Source: Antedon mediterranea (taxonomy: Eukaryota; Echinodermata; Crinoidea; Comatulida; Antedonidae). From it: a DNA stretch of 64,000 bases. Where the stretch lies: assembly GCF_964355755.1 (NCBI RefSeq), contig NC_092672.1, forward strand, positions 6,076,001 through 6,140,000. Direction: 5' to 3'. The notes beneath the pieces were generated by a model. It had not been told where the DNA came from. It worked only from the letters and a program-made list of their open reading frames with translations, and did not search any database. Below, piece after piece: positions 32,401 to 42,352 of the stretch. A program made the position numbers and the translations under genes. The number at the start of each line of letters is the position of its first letter. Within the stretch, counting starts at the first letter, position 1.

Positions 32401-34893
32401 CCTGGATTAATAATAATCATGCAATGTGCAGTGTATTATTATTATTTATTTTGGCAGTATATGCCAAAGATTACCAATATTAATAACTGTCCTAATAGAT
32501 GATAATCTTTAAGTCTGTGGGAAGGGAGTGGAATTGTTTGTTGCTATGAGAACAAAAATCCTGACATAGTGTAAGGGAAGTAATAGTATAATCTATCAGC
32601 TTACTGCACTGCTGCACTGTTCATTGGTTGGAAAATGATAACACTTGCCTTCTCAAGAGTTACTTAAATTTCAGGGAATTGCAGTGGTGTTTAAATCATG
32701 TTTGTTTTCCTTTATGCCAGGTTGTTTTCAATTAGTTTAATTTTTATTCAGCGTCTCTATAAAACATTTGTAATTTCTTTGATCTTAATTTGTTTATCAA
32801 TATTTTAAGAGGGTGGTCCATTCAGCCGAGAACTACAATACATAATAATAACAACACATCTATTAATTTCAACTTTTTTTCCCCGATAGTAGCTCTAACA
32901 GCAGCACTACAGAAGAGCCCCCTTATCTTGACAATGTAACAATAAAAGTTGCATATACTCCATATCAATGTACTTGTTATTATTGTTCCAAGTATTGATT
33001 TGCAATTAAACATCATCTCAATTTAAGTGCAATTACTGGATTGGCTCTTAATCAAATCACAAACAGAAAAACTCATTATGAAATATAGGAGATATATACT
33101 TCCCTACTTTGAGAAAATGAAAACTACATTTTTTTTAAATTGAGATTTTTTTCTAAAGCGTGGTTCCCACTAGCGACGCAACACAAGGACGTAACGCAAC
33201 GCAAGTGAATTGACCAATCACAAGTGATGGCTTATTCGCTTGTGATTGCTAACCGTCTATAACTTCGCTTGTCATTGGTTAAAACGCTTGCGTTGCGTTT
33301 ACGTCCTTGCGTTACGTTCTAGTGGGAACCAAGCTTTATTTGACTCTTGGGGTTACACTTGAATTGACCAGTTATCCCAAAATATGTCTATAAATATAAA
33401 ATTTATAATAATAATTATTATTGGGGCAAATAGAAATAATTTGATAAAAGGCCTCAACTATAGCAATTAACAGTATGATGAATATATAATGAGGCAGATT
33501 AATGCTCTTAGGGGAAAAGCCTTTTTCATATATTTTGTAAATTTTTTACAAATTACCTGTAATTAAAAGTTAACTAAAGTTATTAAATTCCTTCTTTAAT
33601 ATACCTGGATTATTAATTGTAATTTTTTGTGCAACTTCTGTAATAGTGACAGCTAGTGATTGTGTCACGTGTTAGCTTATGAATAACCCAGGTACAGTAA
33701 TCAATAGGACCTGGATTTAATTCATAATCATGCAATGTTCAGTGCCTAATATTACTGTTATTTATTTTGGCAGTATGCCAAGGAATACCTACATAATTTA
33801 ATCACTGTAGCCAATAGGTGGCAGTCTTTAAGGAAATGGAGTAATAATTTCATAATTGTAAAATTTCCAAATTTTCCCTTCCAAAGGAGAGGTTCTACCG
33901 TATTCAATTATTTGCTGAAACAACAATTTATTTCATATAATAGCTCGCCATGTAACCCACAATCGTCCAATCAAATGACAGGAATTTATTTAGGTGTTAT
34001 ATAATGCAATACACAATGTTGCCAGCTTTGTGTTGGAGTTCCTCAATGGTATTGGTCATTGTCATGGTTATTAACAATATATATCAAGAACTTTATTTTT
34101 AAAGGATTTGTTAATGCATTGTATATTTCTATGGCCAACTAAGAAATAGACAATGCTTCTTTCTTTTTTAAACTATTACGAAGAATTGTTTGGTTGACTG
34201 AAAAGAAATCTACGAGTCATCCTGATTCAACAATTTCATTTCGGAACTCAAACTTTCACCTAAAGATTTTTAAAAGGAATGTGGTTATTTTGATCTCTAT
34301 TCCTATTGAGGAAATATTGCTTTAAAAACATAGAACATATGGCCAGGATAAAATGGCTACTTAGTTGAGTCAAGTCTCAATCAAGTATACGGTTACACAA
34401 TCAAGTCTCAATATACCGGTCTGTCGTAATAATTTATTCTATTTTTTATTTTTCAAAACAAACTTTATTGCTTAACACAATTAGTGCTGCAATATGGATA
34501 ATAGAGAAATCTGTGAGACTGAGAGTGAAATCTAAGACTAAAAACTCAAATTTGGAAAAAAACTTAAAATAAGTATTTAACCTTTTTAAAAAAATCATCT
34601 CACTACCTATGTCTGGTTTTGATCATTAACAATACTATTAATTCCACTTGTTGCTTACACAAACACTGTAGGCATTTATACAATATATATATGAAACAGG
34701 AACTAAAATGTTTCTGGTAATGACCCAGACAGTGTGAAAAGGTTTTACAATACTTTACTTCTACACTTACTGTCTATTTAATTTTTAAACATTAGTAATT
34801 ACCATCATAAATAAACTAACCATCTTTTCCACCATGATTCTTTTTTGAAGTCTCAGGCAAACTTTCTTCTGTTTCATTGCTGTTTGACTCCAT
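20435..34893 (-). CDS. HVCN1: Voltage-gated proton channel Hv1
   Basis: Five exons give 323 residues: 34821-34893 (candidate first exon, 24 codons), 22892-23133, 21674-21989, 20974-21141 and 20435-20607; all have GT/AG borders and matching phases. The product would be a plasma- or phagosome-membrane, dimeric, proton-selective voltage sensor without a separate pore. S1 (~78-101) carries Asp89, the selectivity-filter position of human Asp112; S2 starts HYMSICIL with Glu148; S3 has FDAVIV with Asp169 and Asp180; S4 reads RLWRIVRIVNG with Arg201, 204 and 207. Residues ~212-266 form the C-terminal coiled coil. His135 matches the first human zinc ligand; the second (His193) is Glu188. The S1-S2 loop has an acidic insertion and the tail has PPSY. 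Exon 1 rests on phase and position; without it translation could start at 23126-23128 or 23153-23155. Confidence 0.9.
22289..22798. mobile_element. MITE, AAAGATGTATTG family, full copy in HVCN1 intron 2
   Basis: The ends TTAAAGATGTATTGTCCCT and AGGGCAATACATCTTTAA are inverted copies. The interior is non-coding and A/T-run-rich. It lies between the S1 exon and the S2-S4 exon of HVCN1. Further copies or fragments are at 8775-9130, 19980-20034 and 49976-50170. Confidence 0.75.
23881..23935 (+). mobile_element. tRNA-like SINE head fragment
   Basis: TTTGGTGGTTACGACGCTCA resembles a tRNA A-box region, and GGTTCAAATG about 30 bp later resembles a B box. The cloverleaf is incomplete, so a functional tRNA is unlikely. 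It lies in HVCN1 intron 1. Confidence 0.35.
24172..25333 (+). mobile_element. Dimeric inserted element flanked by 13-bp direct repeats
   Basis: Two head-to-tail monomers of about 0.57 kb (24172-~24745 and ~24746-25333) each run from GTGAGGT(T/A)AAT..CCCGATTGATCG through GGTACTGGGTATGGTCTACT to GCCACGTTTCGATATTC. ATCAAATGTTGGC occurs on both sides (24159-24171 and 25334-25346) and once at the empty site in the second duplication copy (29297-29309). The 5' third of each monomer is rich in local complements (GTACTGG with CCAGTAC; CGACTA with TAGTCG). No long open frame exists, so it must have been mobilised in trans. A hammerhead core was looked for and not found. Class unknown. Confidence 0.8.
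25690..25897 (-). mobile_element. tRNA-derived SINE, copy in duplication unit 1
   Basis: On the - strand the head reads GCGCAGTGTGTTGGACGTTG and GTTGGATT-type B-box remnants, followed by CTTAGGCAAGACACTTTGCA-like and ATGGGAGTATGCTTCCATAC-like blocks shared with the better preserved copy at 41101-41400. Truncated at its 3' end. Confidence 0.7.
26384..26413. repeat. CCAGGGAGT...ACTCCCTGG hairpin
   Basis: Nine-base arms with a 12-base loop (GTTATCTAAATA region). The duplicate lies at about 30429-30458, and similar hairpins are at 7340-7366 and 17568-17593. Confidence 0.7.
27497..27984. mobile_element. MITE with ATACCCCTTTCAC ends, copy in duplication unit 1
   Basis: ATACCCCTTTCACTCCAAA at the left and TTTGGTGTGAAAGGGATAT at the right are inverted copies; internal AACTCCAGAGTT and CACTGGAGTTCTCCAGTG palindromes recur. 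The same element sits at 31536-32049 in copy 2, so it inserted before the duplication. Confidence 0.75.
29654..29879 (-). mobile_element. tRNA-derived SINE, copy in duplication unit 2
   Basis: Duplicate of 25690-25897 with the same truncation, so the SINE predates the duplication. The - strand again begins with a GTGTGTTGGACGTTGGATTA head. Confidence 0.7.
31536..32049. mobile_element. MITE with ATACCCCTTTCAC ends, copy in duplication unit 2
   Basis: Counterpart of 27497-27984, with a small A/T-rich expansion near 31850-31880 not present in copy 1. Confidence 0.75.
33156..33336. mobile_element. 181-bp MITE with AAGCKTGGTTCCCACTAG ends
   Basis: The left end AAGCGTGGTTCCCACTAG and the right end CTAGTGGGAACCAAGCTT are inverted copies; inner arms carry GGACGTAACGCAACGCAAG-like and CTTGCGTTGCGTTTACGTCC-like sequence. 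TA flanks it on both sides. The corresponding place in duplication copy 1 (near 29077-29090) is uninterrupted, showing an insertion with a TA target as in Tc1/mariner-type elements. Confidence 0.85.
33466..34820. other. Remainder of HVCN1 intron 1, no exon seen
   Basis: Part of this stretch resembles the duplication unit more distantly (for example the GTGTTAGCTTATGAATAACC and GGCAGTATGCCAAGGA... segments near 33670-33800, compare 28320-28400), suggesting a third, older and partial copy. No coding signal. Confidence 0.4.
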
Positions 34894-35196
34894 TTCTTGC
34901 AGATAAAGCTGTGATTTGTGAAGAATAAGAGTAACCTACTTGTAGCAACTTAAACAACCTGTAGTCATAATGAATGTGTTAATTGTCATAACCAATTACA
35001 GACTAAGAAAACAAGTCTTTCCTTTAATTAGTAAACAATCACAGCAGCTGTAAGATATTGAAAAGAGTACCTACTGACTGTATTATTACTTCAAATGTAT
35101 TGATTGTAAGTTGAGGGCGCACTGCTCTTTTGATCTTTAAAAAACCCAGAGAGTTGTTTTTGTTTTGTAATTTATTTAATTGAAAGTTGTATAAAA
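34894..35196. promoter_or_regulatory. Probable shared divergent promoter of HVCN1 and PRKRIP1
   Basis: The 303 bases between the candidate HVCN1 first ATG (- strand) and the PRKRIP1 ATG (+ strand) must hold at least the leaders and probably both start sites. A CCAAT sequence occurs near 34991. No TATA box is convincing. The inference depends on exon 34821-34893 being HVCN1 exon 1. Confidence 0.45.
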
Positions 35197-38100
35197 ATGA
35201 CCGAGGAAGAGGAAGAAAAGAAACATGTGAAACCTAAAGACCCTGTATTTGTTCCGAAGTCTACAAGTGCCAAACATCGCCTGCATATTGAACGCTTGAT
35301 GAAAAATCCGGTAATTTCATATGCATAGCCTGGCTAGTTAGGCCTAGCCTAGTAGTAGCCTAGCTAGTAGGCCTAGTAAGTAGGCACTAGGGGCCTAGTG
35401 GCCTACTAGGCTAGGCCTCTATAGCTATTCTTCGCTTGAGGAGGACCTAGGCCTAGCTAGCCTACTAATGCCCTGATACTATAAGCTAGAGTAAAACCTT
35501 TTACCACTAGGCCTAGTAGTAGTTTTACCTACTGTTAGCTAAACTTAACCTAGGGCTAGGCCTTGCCCTACTAACTAGAGGCCTAGCTAAATTTAATAGC
35601 GCCCAATTACTGTATTAAAATAAAAAATAATAATTAATATATTATATAGGCCTAGATATTTTTGTATGCCTACCTACCTATACCCATGAAGGTATAAAGG
35701 GACACCCAATTTTTCCAATCAAAATGTCAACTAAGTCTGCGTTTAATGCATGGTTTCTTACTGTATTGGTACAGTGAAACTGGCAACAGTTTTGACCATG
35801 CCGATAGCCACTTCCCTTTAATTCATAGATAGGGTTGATATGGTGCCTCTTAAATATCCTTTTACAATTGAAAGATACATTTTACCAAACTGCTAAATAA
35901 AATAAACAAATTGTATAATAATTATGATATTAAATCCAATTATTGCTCCTCTTTCAACACTAATGTGATCATATTTCAGGAAAAGGCTGTGTTTATACCT
36001 GAAGTAAGGAAAGTATGGAAACCCAGAGATGCCCCAGAGTTTGTCCGTGATGTAATGGGTAAATTTAATTGCTTTGCTATTGCACTTATACTACATTATC
36101 ACATTCCATTTCAAAATTGTATGTAAACTTGATATACCTGTAACACCTATAATACATGCAAGATATTTCATACCTTGTCAGTGTCGAGTTGAGCCATACT
36201 ACAGATATACTACATCGGTTAAGGCTGCATCACATCAATAATGAGATATGCCATTATTGCACACTCACTCGCTCTACCCTCTGTTGGCATCACTCTCTTG
36301 TCACATACTTCATACATGCTAACACTCTGTTTTGGCCGGGAGACTACCATACTGTATTTTAGACTTGTCTCCCGGCCTAGCATCATGCTCCCGGTTTCCC
36401 ACATTTTCTCCTAGATTACAAAGATGTGTTGTTTCTGCATTAAAATATAACCAAAAAAATCTAACACACACAAGTTTTGTTGACGATATTTAAGCCATTA
36501 TACAACGGTCATAATTTGGTAGTTTTTTTTCTGAACAAGATTCCATGTCACGCACTGCACTCTTTACCTCTCCTGGTCTTGATAATAAATAGAGGGGGCT
36601 GTTGCCCTAAAAAAAAACACCTAGTTTTTAAACTTCATATGTTGGTATGTATGATACTTGGATGCCTCATTCTTATACCTGTAGTATTGTTTTAACTATT
36701 TTCTTATGGTACTGTTTCAGGTTCAAGTGCTGGTGCTGGTAGTGGTGAATTTCATGTTTATCGTGGATATAGACGAAGAGAACAGATTCGACAAGATTAC
36801 ATTGATAATAAAAATGAGAAAGTATGCTCTTTATTTTTTATAAAATCTTCAACATTTTTCAAAAAACAGAACACGTTTTTTTATTAACCATAAATTATAT
36901 TTTTTATTTTGCAAATTTCAGGACGAAAAAGAAAGTGAATTCCAGAAAAAGTTAGAAGATAATAAAAACAAAGCAGAGGAAAAGACTGCTAAAAAGCGTG
37001 CTAAAAGGTATTTATGATTTGATTGGTTGCCACACAAGAATGATTATGCAATGCAAGTGACAGATTGTAACCTCCCTAGAGGATAGCAACAACACACTTG
37101 GCAATTCTTGGCTGTGTGCCTTAGAGTCTGTTTCTACTGCATAGCGCCGAATAAACCGTTTATTTCAAAATAGATTTAAAATGAAATTTTTTATTGACTG
37201 CATTTCTGATAAATTTTTTATCCAAAATAACAGTTTAAATGCAATTGGTCCTGGCGGTTAATTCAATCAAATAACCATAATTTTGTGTTGCAGCTTAAAG
37301 TTGCCCAGCAATAACCGGTTAAATGTTGTTCTAACACCGAATTGAATGGCTGTTTTTAACTGTTATTTTTGCACTGCACAAATTTTCCTGTTCTTCTTCC
37401 AAGAAATTGGGGTTAATTTATTCACACCGTTTTTTACCGGTTATTTTTATGCAGCTGAAACAGGACCTAAAGAAAGAAACAACGATTGCAATCTGAGACT
37501 TTACACATAAAATGACCTTCCACTTTCCATCCTGTGAAGGAGTTGTTTTAGATTCACCCTGCAGGATAAAAATCAAGAGAGGATTAGAAGTTTTTTTACT
37601 AGACACCAGTGGCCATATTCACCATTCACATTAAGGGAAACCTTAAAATTTTAAACAATCTCCTATCTAAGTGAATACCATTTATTAAGTTAAATAAAAT
37701 ACTTAAATATTTATGGGAATTATCTCACTTAATTGTGATTGGTGAATATGGCCACTGGATACTACTGAATTAAGCACTTTGTATGTCTGCGTCCATTTCA
37801 TGCAATTCAATCTCATTTTTGTTACACTTTCAGAAATAAAAAGAAACTCAATGCAAAATTGAAGAAACAAAAAATAGAAGAATCCAAAGGTAAGTTAATA
37901 CAGTAGAACCCCTACTTTGGGAAACCCCTATTAAAGGGACACCACTACTAAAAGACACCCCTATTAAAGGGACACCACTACTAAAAGACACCCCTATTAA
38001 AGGGACACCACTACTAAAAGACACCCCTATTAAAGGGAAACCTTATTAGGAAGACACCCCTATTAAAGGGACACCCTATTAAAAGACACCCCTATTCAAG

Positions 38101-40262
38101 GTACACCTTATTAGGAAGACACCCCTATTAAGAATACACCCTATTAAAAGACACCCCTATTCAAGGGACACCCTATTAAAAGACACCTCTATTAAAGGGA
38201 CACCCTATTAAAAGACACCCCTATTAAAAGACACCCCTATTCAAGGGACACCTTATTAGGAAGACACCTCTATTAAAGGGACACCCTATTAAAAGACACC
38301 CCTATTCAAGGGACACCCTATTAAAAGACACCCCTATTAAAGGGACACCTTATTAGGAAGACACCCCTATTAAGAATACACCCTATTAAAAGACACCCCT
38401 ATTCAAGGGACACCCTATTAAAAGACACCCATATTCAAGGGACACCCTATTAAAAGACACCCCTATTAAAGGGACACCCTATTAAAAGACACCCATATTC
38501 AAGGGACACCCTATTAAAAGACACCCCTATTAAAGGGACACCCTATTAAAAGACACCCATATTCAAGGGACACCCTATTAAAAGACACCCCTATTCAAGG
38601 GACACCCTATTAAAAGACACCCCTATTAAAGGGACACCTTATTAGGAAGACACCCCTATTAAGAATACACCCTATTCAGCCCTCGAAATTGGGACGAAAT
38701 GACCTCGGCAAAAAAATGCCGACGTAAACGAAGCCCACCTCGGCAACACGTCGGCATTTTTTTTGTTCAGCCCCCAAAGCTATTTTTAGTATTCAATCAC
38801 ACACACATTAACTGTACTGTACCTAAAAATAGCTGTGTTATAATGTACAGCGCATTTGCGGCGCGGCTTGCTCTCTAAATAATAACCACGCAAACAAACC
38901 ACGTGGTTTTCAATCCCCAATACAAGTTGGACTCTTCCATTCTCTCAGATCAGCCAAGTAACAATAAGTCATGTGATTTGTCATGCCTCACTAAACTCAC
39001 ATCATACGACGATAGAGCTGCTGAGCGTGGTTCGTTGTTGTTGTAAACGCCGGAGCGGTCTAGGCCTAGGCCTAATAATAGCTCCAACGTACAGTACAAA
39101 TATTTAAAGATATATTTAATTCACTTGTAACGAAGGTAAATTTGAAAAAAACTGTAATACAGTAGGCATAAAACTATCTATTTGCTGTGTATGTGGTAGC
39201 CTTGATTTTACTCCAAGGCCTAAATCAATAAAAAGAGCCTCGGCAAATCAATGCCGTGGTAAGCTAGCAGGACCTCGGCATTTACCTCGGCATTGCCGAA
39301 TGCCGAGGTAAATTTCGCGGGCTGCCCTATTAAAAAACACTTCTTTTCAAGGGTACCTTTTTAAGTGAGTGAGTTGCCGAGCCGAAGATACCCTAAGTGG
39401 ACACCCTATTGAAAAGAAACTCTTATTCATGGGAGACCTTATCAAGAAGACATCCCTATTCAGGGGAGACCTTATCGAGAAGACACCCCTATTATATTAA
39501 GCGGATACCCTTTTCAGTGGCCACCCCTGTCTCCTTAAGAGGGGAGTCTATTTTAAGATAATAAGAATAATAAAGCGCACATATCCACAAAGTGCTCAAG
39601 GCTACTATAGTTTATTAGATTGTGAAACGTATAGCAATTTTTAAAAAGGAGATGGATTAGGTAGAGAAATTGCATACTTTCAAATTTAAAATTAATGTAA
39701 TGTTGAAACCAATAAACATTGACTAGACTGATTAGTTGGCTAATTAGATAATTAATAATATAATAATAATAATTAATAAAAACACACCAAGTTTATTCTT
39801 GACATTTGATTGGTTGATTACCTATCGCATGCCATGCAATTTGATCCATCCTCACGATTAAGTGGTACATTGCATTTAGTGTAGGTTTTTTTATGTTTTA
39901 TCCATCCTGTAATTGGCGAGTTGCTCGCTGTTGGATGCGTATGAAATGTGCAATTGCAAGGATGTTGACTTTTGTGCAATTAAACACCTGTACAATGTCT
40001 CTACTCCGCTAACTAATTCTAAGCACCGTTCTTATTATATTGTTTATGGCCTGTAAAAGGTTTTACCAGGTCCAATGTGCTAGGCTAATAATTCTATGTA
40101 CAGTGATTAGCATTTTTATAGACAATTATATAACTATTATAAAACTATTTTGTTGTTATTAAATTAATTAAAGATCAAGAAGAGAAAGAAGAAGAGGAGG
40201 AGGAGGAAGAAGAAGAAGAAAATACAGGTGAAGAAACATGCTTTGTGATTGGTGGAAGGTAG
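35197..40262 (+). CDS. PRKRIP1: PRKR-interacting protein 1 homolog
   Basis: Six exons with correct GT/AG borders and phases give 174 residues: 35197-35310, 35980-36058, 36721-36821, 36922-37007, 37834-37889 and 40174-40262. The vertebrate protein is about 184 residues. It starts MTEEEEEKK, then [17 protein letters not shown] (~31-47), [20 protein letters not shown] (~57-76, the family's most conserved block) and [11 protein letters not shown], followed by a lysine/glutamate-rich helix and an acidic run of glutamates before the end VIGGR. In other animals it is a nuclear protein of the catalytic spliceosome and was named as an inhibitor of the kinase PKR. The first ATG follows an A-rich AAAAATGACC context. 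The last intron (2.3 kb) is filled by a minisatellite and a transposon. The C-terminal acidic run is a GAA/GAG repeat at DNA level and may vary in length. Confidence 0.95.
35330..35600. repeat. CCTAGGCCTAG-rich low-complexity tract
   Basis: PRKRIP1 intron 1 here consists largely of overlapping CCTAG, AGGCCTA and CTAGTAG words without fixed period. Shorter runs of the same kind appear at 39060-39080 and 46370-46400. Confidence 0.7.
37121..37470. mobile_element. MITE with TTAGRKYCTGTTTC ends in PRKRIP1 intron 4
   Basis: TTAGAGTCTGTTTCTACTGC at the left faces GCAGCTGAAACAGGACCTAA at the right. ACCGGTT/AACCGTT motifs recur inside. The ends resemble those of 17977-18835, so the two may be one family. 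Confidence 0.65.
37606..37758. mobile_element. 153-bp palindromic MITE, CCAGTGGCCATATTCACC family
   Basis: CCAGTGGCCATATTCACC at the left is the inverted copy of GGTGAATATGGCCACTGG at the right, with AAATACTTAAATATTTATGG-type A/T sequence in the centre. A second, more decayed copy lies at 60434-60592 in a CLIP1 intron. Confidence 0.8.
37899..39500. repeat. Minisatellite ACACCCCTATTAAAGGG, interrupted
   Basis: Alternating units of about 18-20 bp, GACACCCCTATTAAAGG and GACACCCTATTAAAA, with TTAGGAA variants, fill 37915-38676 and resume in decayed form at 39325-39530. Higher-order repeats of roughly 120-160 bp are visible. Sequence 38677-39324 is a later insertion. The array begins with CAGTAGAACCCCTACTTTGG, similar to the end of the element at 46205-46675. 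Confidence 0.85.
38677..39324. mobile_element. 648-bp DNA transposon remnant with 7-bp target duplication
   Basis: The ends CAGCCCTCGAAATT and AATTTCGCGGGCTG are inverted copies. CCCTATT lies immediately outside both (38670-38676 and 39325-39331). Near the right end ATTTACCTCGGCATT and AATGCCGAGGTAAAT form a 15-bp-stem hairpin, and the left end repeats CCTCGGCA. No transposase frame is present. The CAG...CTG ends suggest a hAT-like origin, although 8 bp would be the usual duplication length. Confidence 0.85.
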
Positions 40263-40804
40263 CTATATGTTGCACCTTTCTAAGGTGCTCACTGATTGGT
40301 TTACAGACAGACAATCATGATTGAACAATGAGGCTGTTAGTAGACCCAAACAAGAGAAGATGACAAAAAAATGAAAACTTTTTTATTGGTTACACCAGAT
40401 GATTGTTTTAAAAGTAATTTTATGAGAGGAAAAGAAGTTATGTTTTTAACTATTGTATTGGGTGTGTAGATAAAGGTCTTATATGATGATTGGATTTTGA
40501 AGCCTCATTTTTGATTTTTTGTTTTTAATAATATACTCTGGCTCTATCGAGTGTGATTACACAATATTATCACAAAATAAGAGTATATTTTGGTCATTTT
40601 TTGAAAATTTGAAGATAATAACACAATATATGTGCATATATGTCAATATTATCGCATAATTATTGAATTTTAAAAAGTGGATATTTTGGGCATTTTTCGA
40701 AAAAATCCCTATACTAATAGTACAGGAAAATTTTCTAAAAATAACCAAATTTGTACCCTTTTTTTTTTGACATAACTAGTTACTATGGCTCTATAAGATC
40801 GTGA

Positions 40805-41098
40805 TAAAGGTAAAGGTAAAGGTATTCATATTTGTCCTCAAGCTCAACTGGAAACTGAGGAAATTCGGATTAGGCCCTCCACGGACCCACGGCAGCCAGC
40901 AGCGCCTACCAGATCAGCACACCGGGAGACGATCCCCTACTCTTTTCGAATAGTGTACCAAGTTCTTTAACGTGCACTGTTAAGTACACGGGACCAACGG
41001 CTTTACATCCCATCCGAAGGACGAGGCAATGAGAGTAAAGCATCTTGCCTAAGGATGCAATTAGTATGGTACAGATAACCTCGAACCCCATGCCTATA
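40805..41098 (-). mobile_element. SINE with conserved central domain
   Basis: On the - strand it has a GGTTCGA-type B box near 41085, CTTAGGCAAGATGCTTTACT, then GATGGGATGTAAAGCCGTTG, AACGTGCACGTT-like, GAACTTGGTACACTATTCGA and GGGGATCGTCTCCCGGTGTG-type blocks, and a (CTTTAC)n-like simple tail at 40803-40830. This central block is of the type shared between SINEs of distantly related animals. Confidence 0.7.
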
Positions 41099-41100
41099 TA

Positions 41101-41400
41101 TAATACCACATTTATATAGCGCCCTTTTCATGAGTAATCATGCTCAAAGGCGCTTTACAAGGATTATTACCCCAGTATTTTTTGGGATCAAACACGTATG
41201 GAAATATACTCCCATAATGCAGCCGGTAACCAGCGCAAAGTTGTGTCTAGATCTAACTGGGTACCCATTTATACACCTGGGTGGAGAGAGGCAACGTAGG
41301 TAAAGTATCTTGCCTACGGATACAAGCAATGCGGCGAGAGTTGGATTCGAACCTAGGTCTGACAATCGGTAGTCCAACGTCCAACACACTGCGCCACACG
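41101..41400 (-). mobile_element. tRNA-derived SINE, nearly complete
   Basis: Read on the - strand: GTGTGGCGCAGTGTGTTGGA (A-box region), CCTAGGTTCGAATCCAACTC (B box), the body CCACCCAGGTGTATAAATGG and TATGGGAGTATATTTCCATA, then the tail TAAAGCGCCTTTGAGCA and GGGCGCTATATAAATG. Shorter copies of the same family are at 25690-25897 and 29654-29879. The small open frames over it are not genes. Confidence 0.85.
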
Positions 41401-42284
41401 CCTCACGTGCTAGTCCGATATTACCATTACACCATCACTCTCCAGTATATACAGCACCCGCCGCGATTTCTAGACAGTCTCCCATCGGCCGTATATATAA
41501 CACAATATATGCGCAATTATGCCAATATTATCGCATAATTATTGAATTTTAAAAAGTGGATTTTTTGCCCAGTTTTCTAAAAAAATCCTTGTGTTTTCTA
41601 AAAATAACAAAATTTTAACCCTTTTATTTTTTGATTCTATAAGATCATGATAACACAATATATGCGCATTTATGCCAATATTATCGCATAATTATTGAAT
41701 TTTAAAAAGTGGATATTTTGGGCATTTTTCGAAAAAATTCTTGTACTATAGTACAGGAAAATTTTCTAAAAATAACCAAACTTTTACCCTTTTATTTTTT
41801 GACATAACTAGTTAATATGGCTCTATAAGATCATGATAAAGGTAAAGGTAAAGGTATTCATATTTGTATTCATATTTTTAACACAATATATGCGCATATA
41901 TGGCAATATTATCGCATGATTATTGAATTTTAAAAAGTGGATATTTCGAAAAAAATGGCCGATTTTCGACCCTTTTTATTAAATGGTTACTGTTGCATAA
42001 TAAACATGCGCAGAGACGAATAATGGGTTCTGCGCATGTTATTTGTGCTATAGTAACTAGTTTTGGCATAAATGGTTACTATAGCATAATTCGCTATAGT
42101 AACCACTTTTATTGAAAAATAAAAAGGTTGAAAATTTGACATTTTTTTGGAAAATTTGCGAAAAATGGCCGATTTTTTACCCTTTCATTTTTTGACATAA
42201 ATGATTACTATTGAATAATAAACATGCGCAGAGTCGAATAATGGGTTCTGCGCATGTCAATTGTGTCTTAAAAGGTGTCATTAT

Positions 42285-42352
42285 TCTGTACTAGATGGTA
42301 AGCGAGCGTACCATCTAGGTCATGCCCACAGATGGTTCTCGAATACATAATA
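42285..42352 (-). repeat. Hairpin repeat CTAGATGGTA...TACCATCTAG, copy 3
   Basis: CTAGATGGTA and TACCATCTAG pair around AGCGAGCG. On the - strand the flank reads CGAGAACCATCTGTGGGCAT, matching the CGAGAACCAT flank of the copies at 17255 and 19550. Confidence 0.6.

Larger units (their letters stand above)
29239..33465. repeat. Tandem duplication in HVCN1 intron 1, copy 2
   Basis: Direct-orientation copy of 24091-29238. It lacks the dimeric insertion (the 13-bp site ATCAAATGTTGGC occurs once, at 29297-29309) and instead has a 181-bp MITE at 33156-33336 that copy 1 lacks. A poly-C tract (29561-29583) corresponds to the one at 25590-25617. Confidence 0.9.

Noticed and set aside
41144-41538. Open frames in both orientations
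   Set aside because: They cover a SINE with recognisable tRNA boxes and tail.
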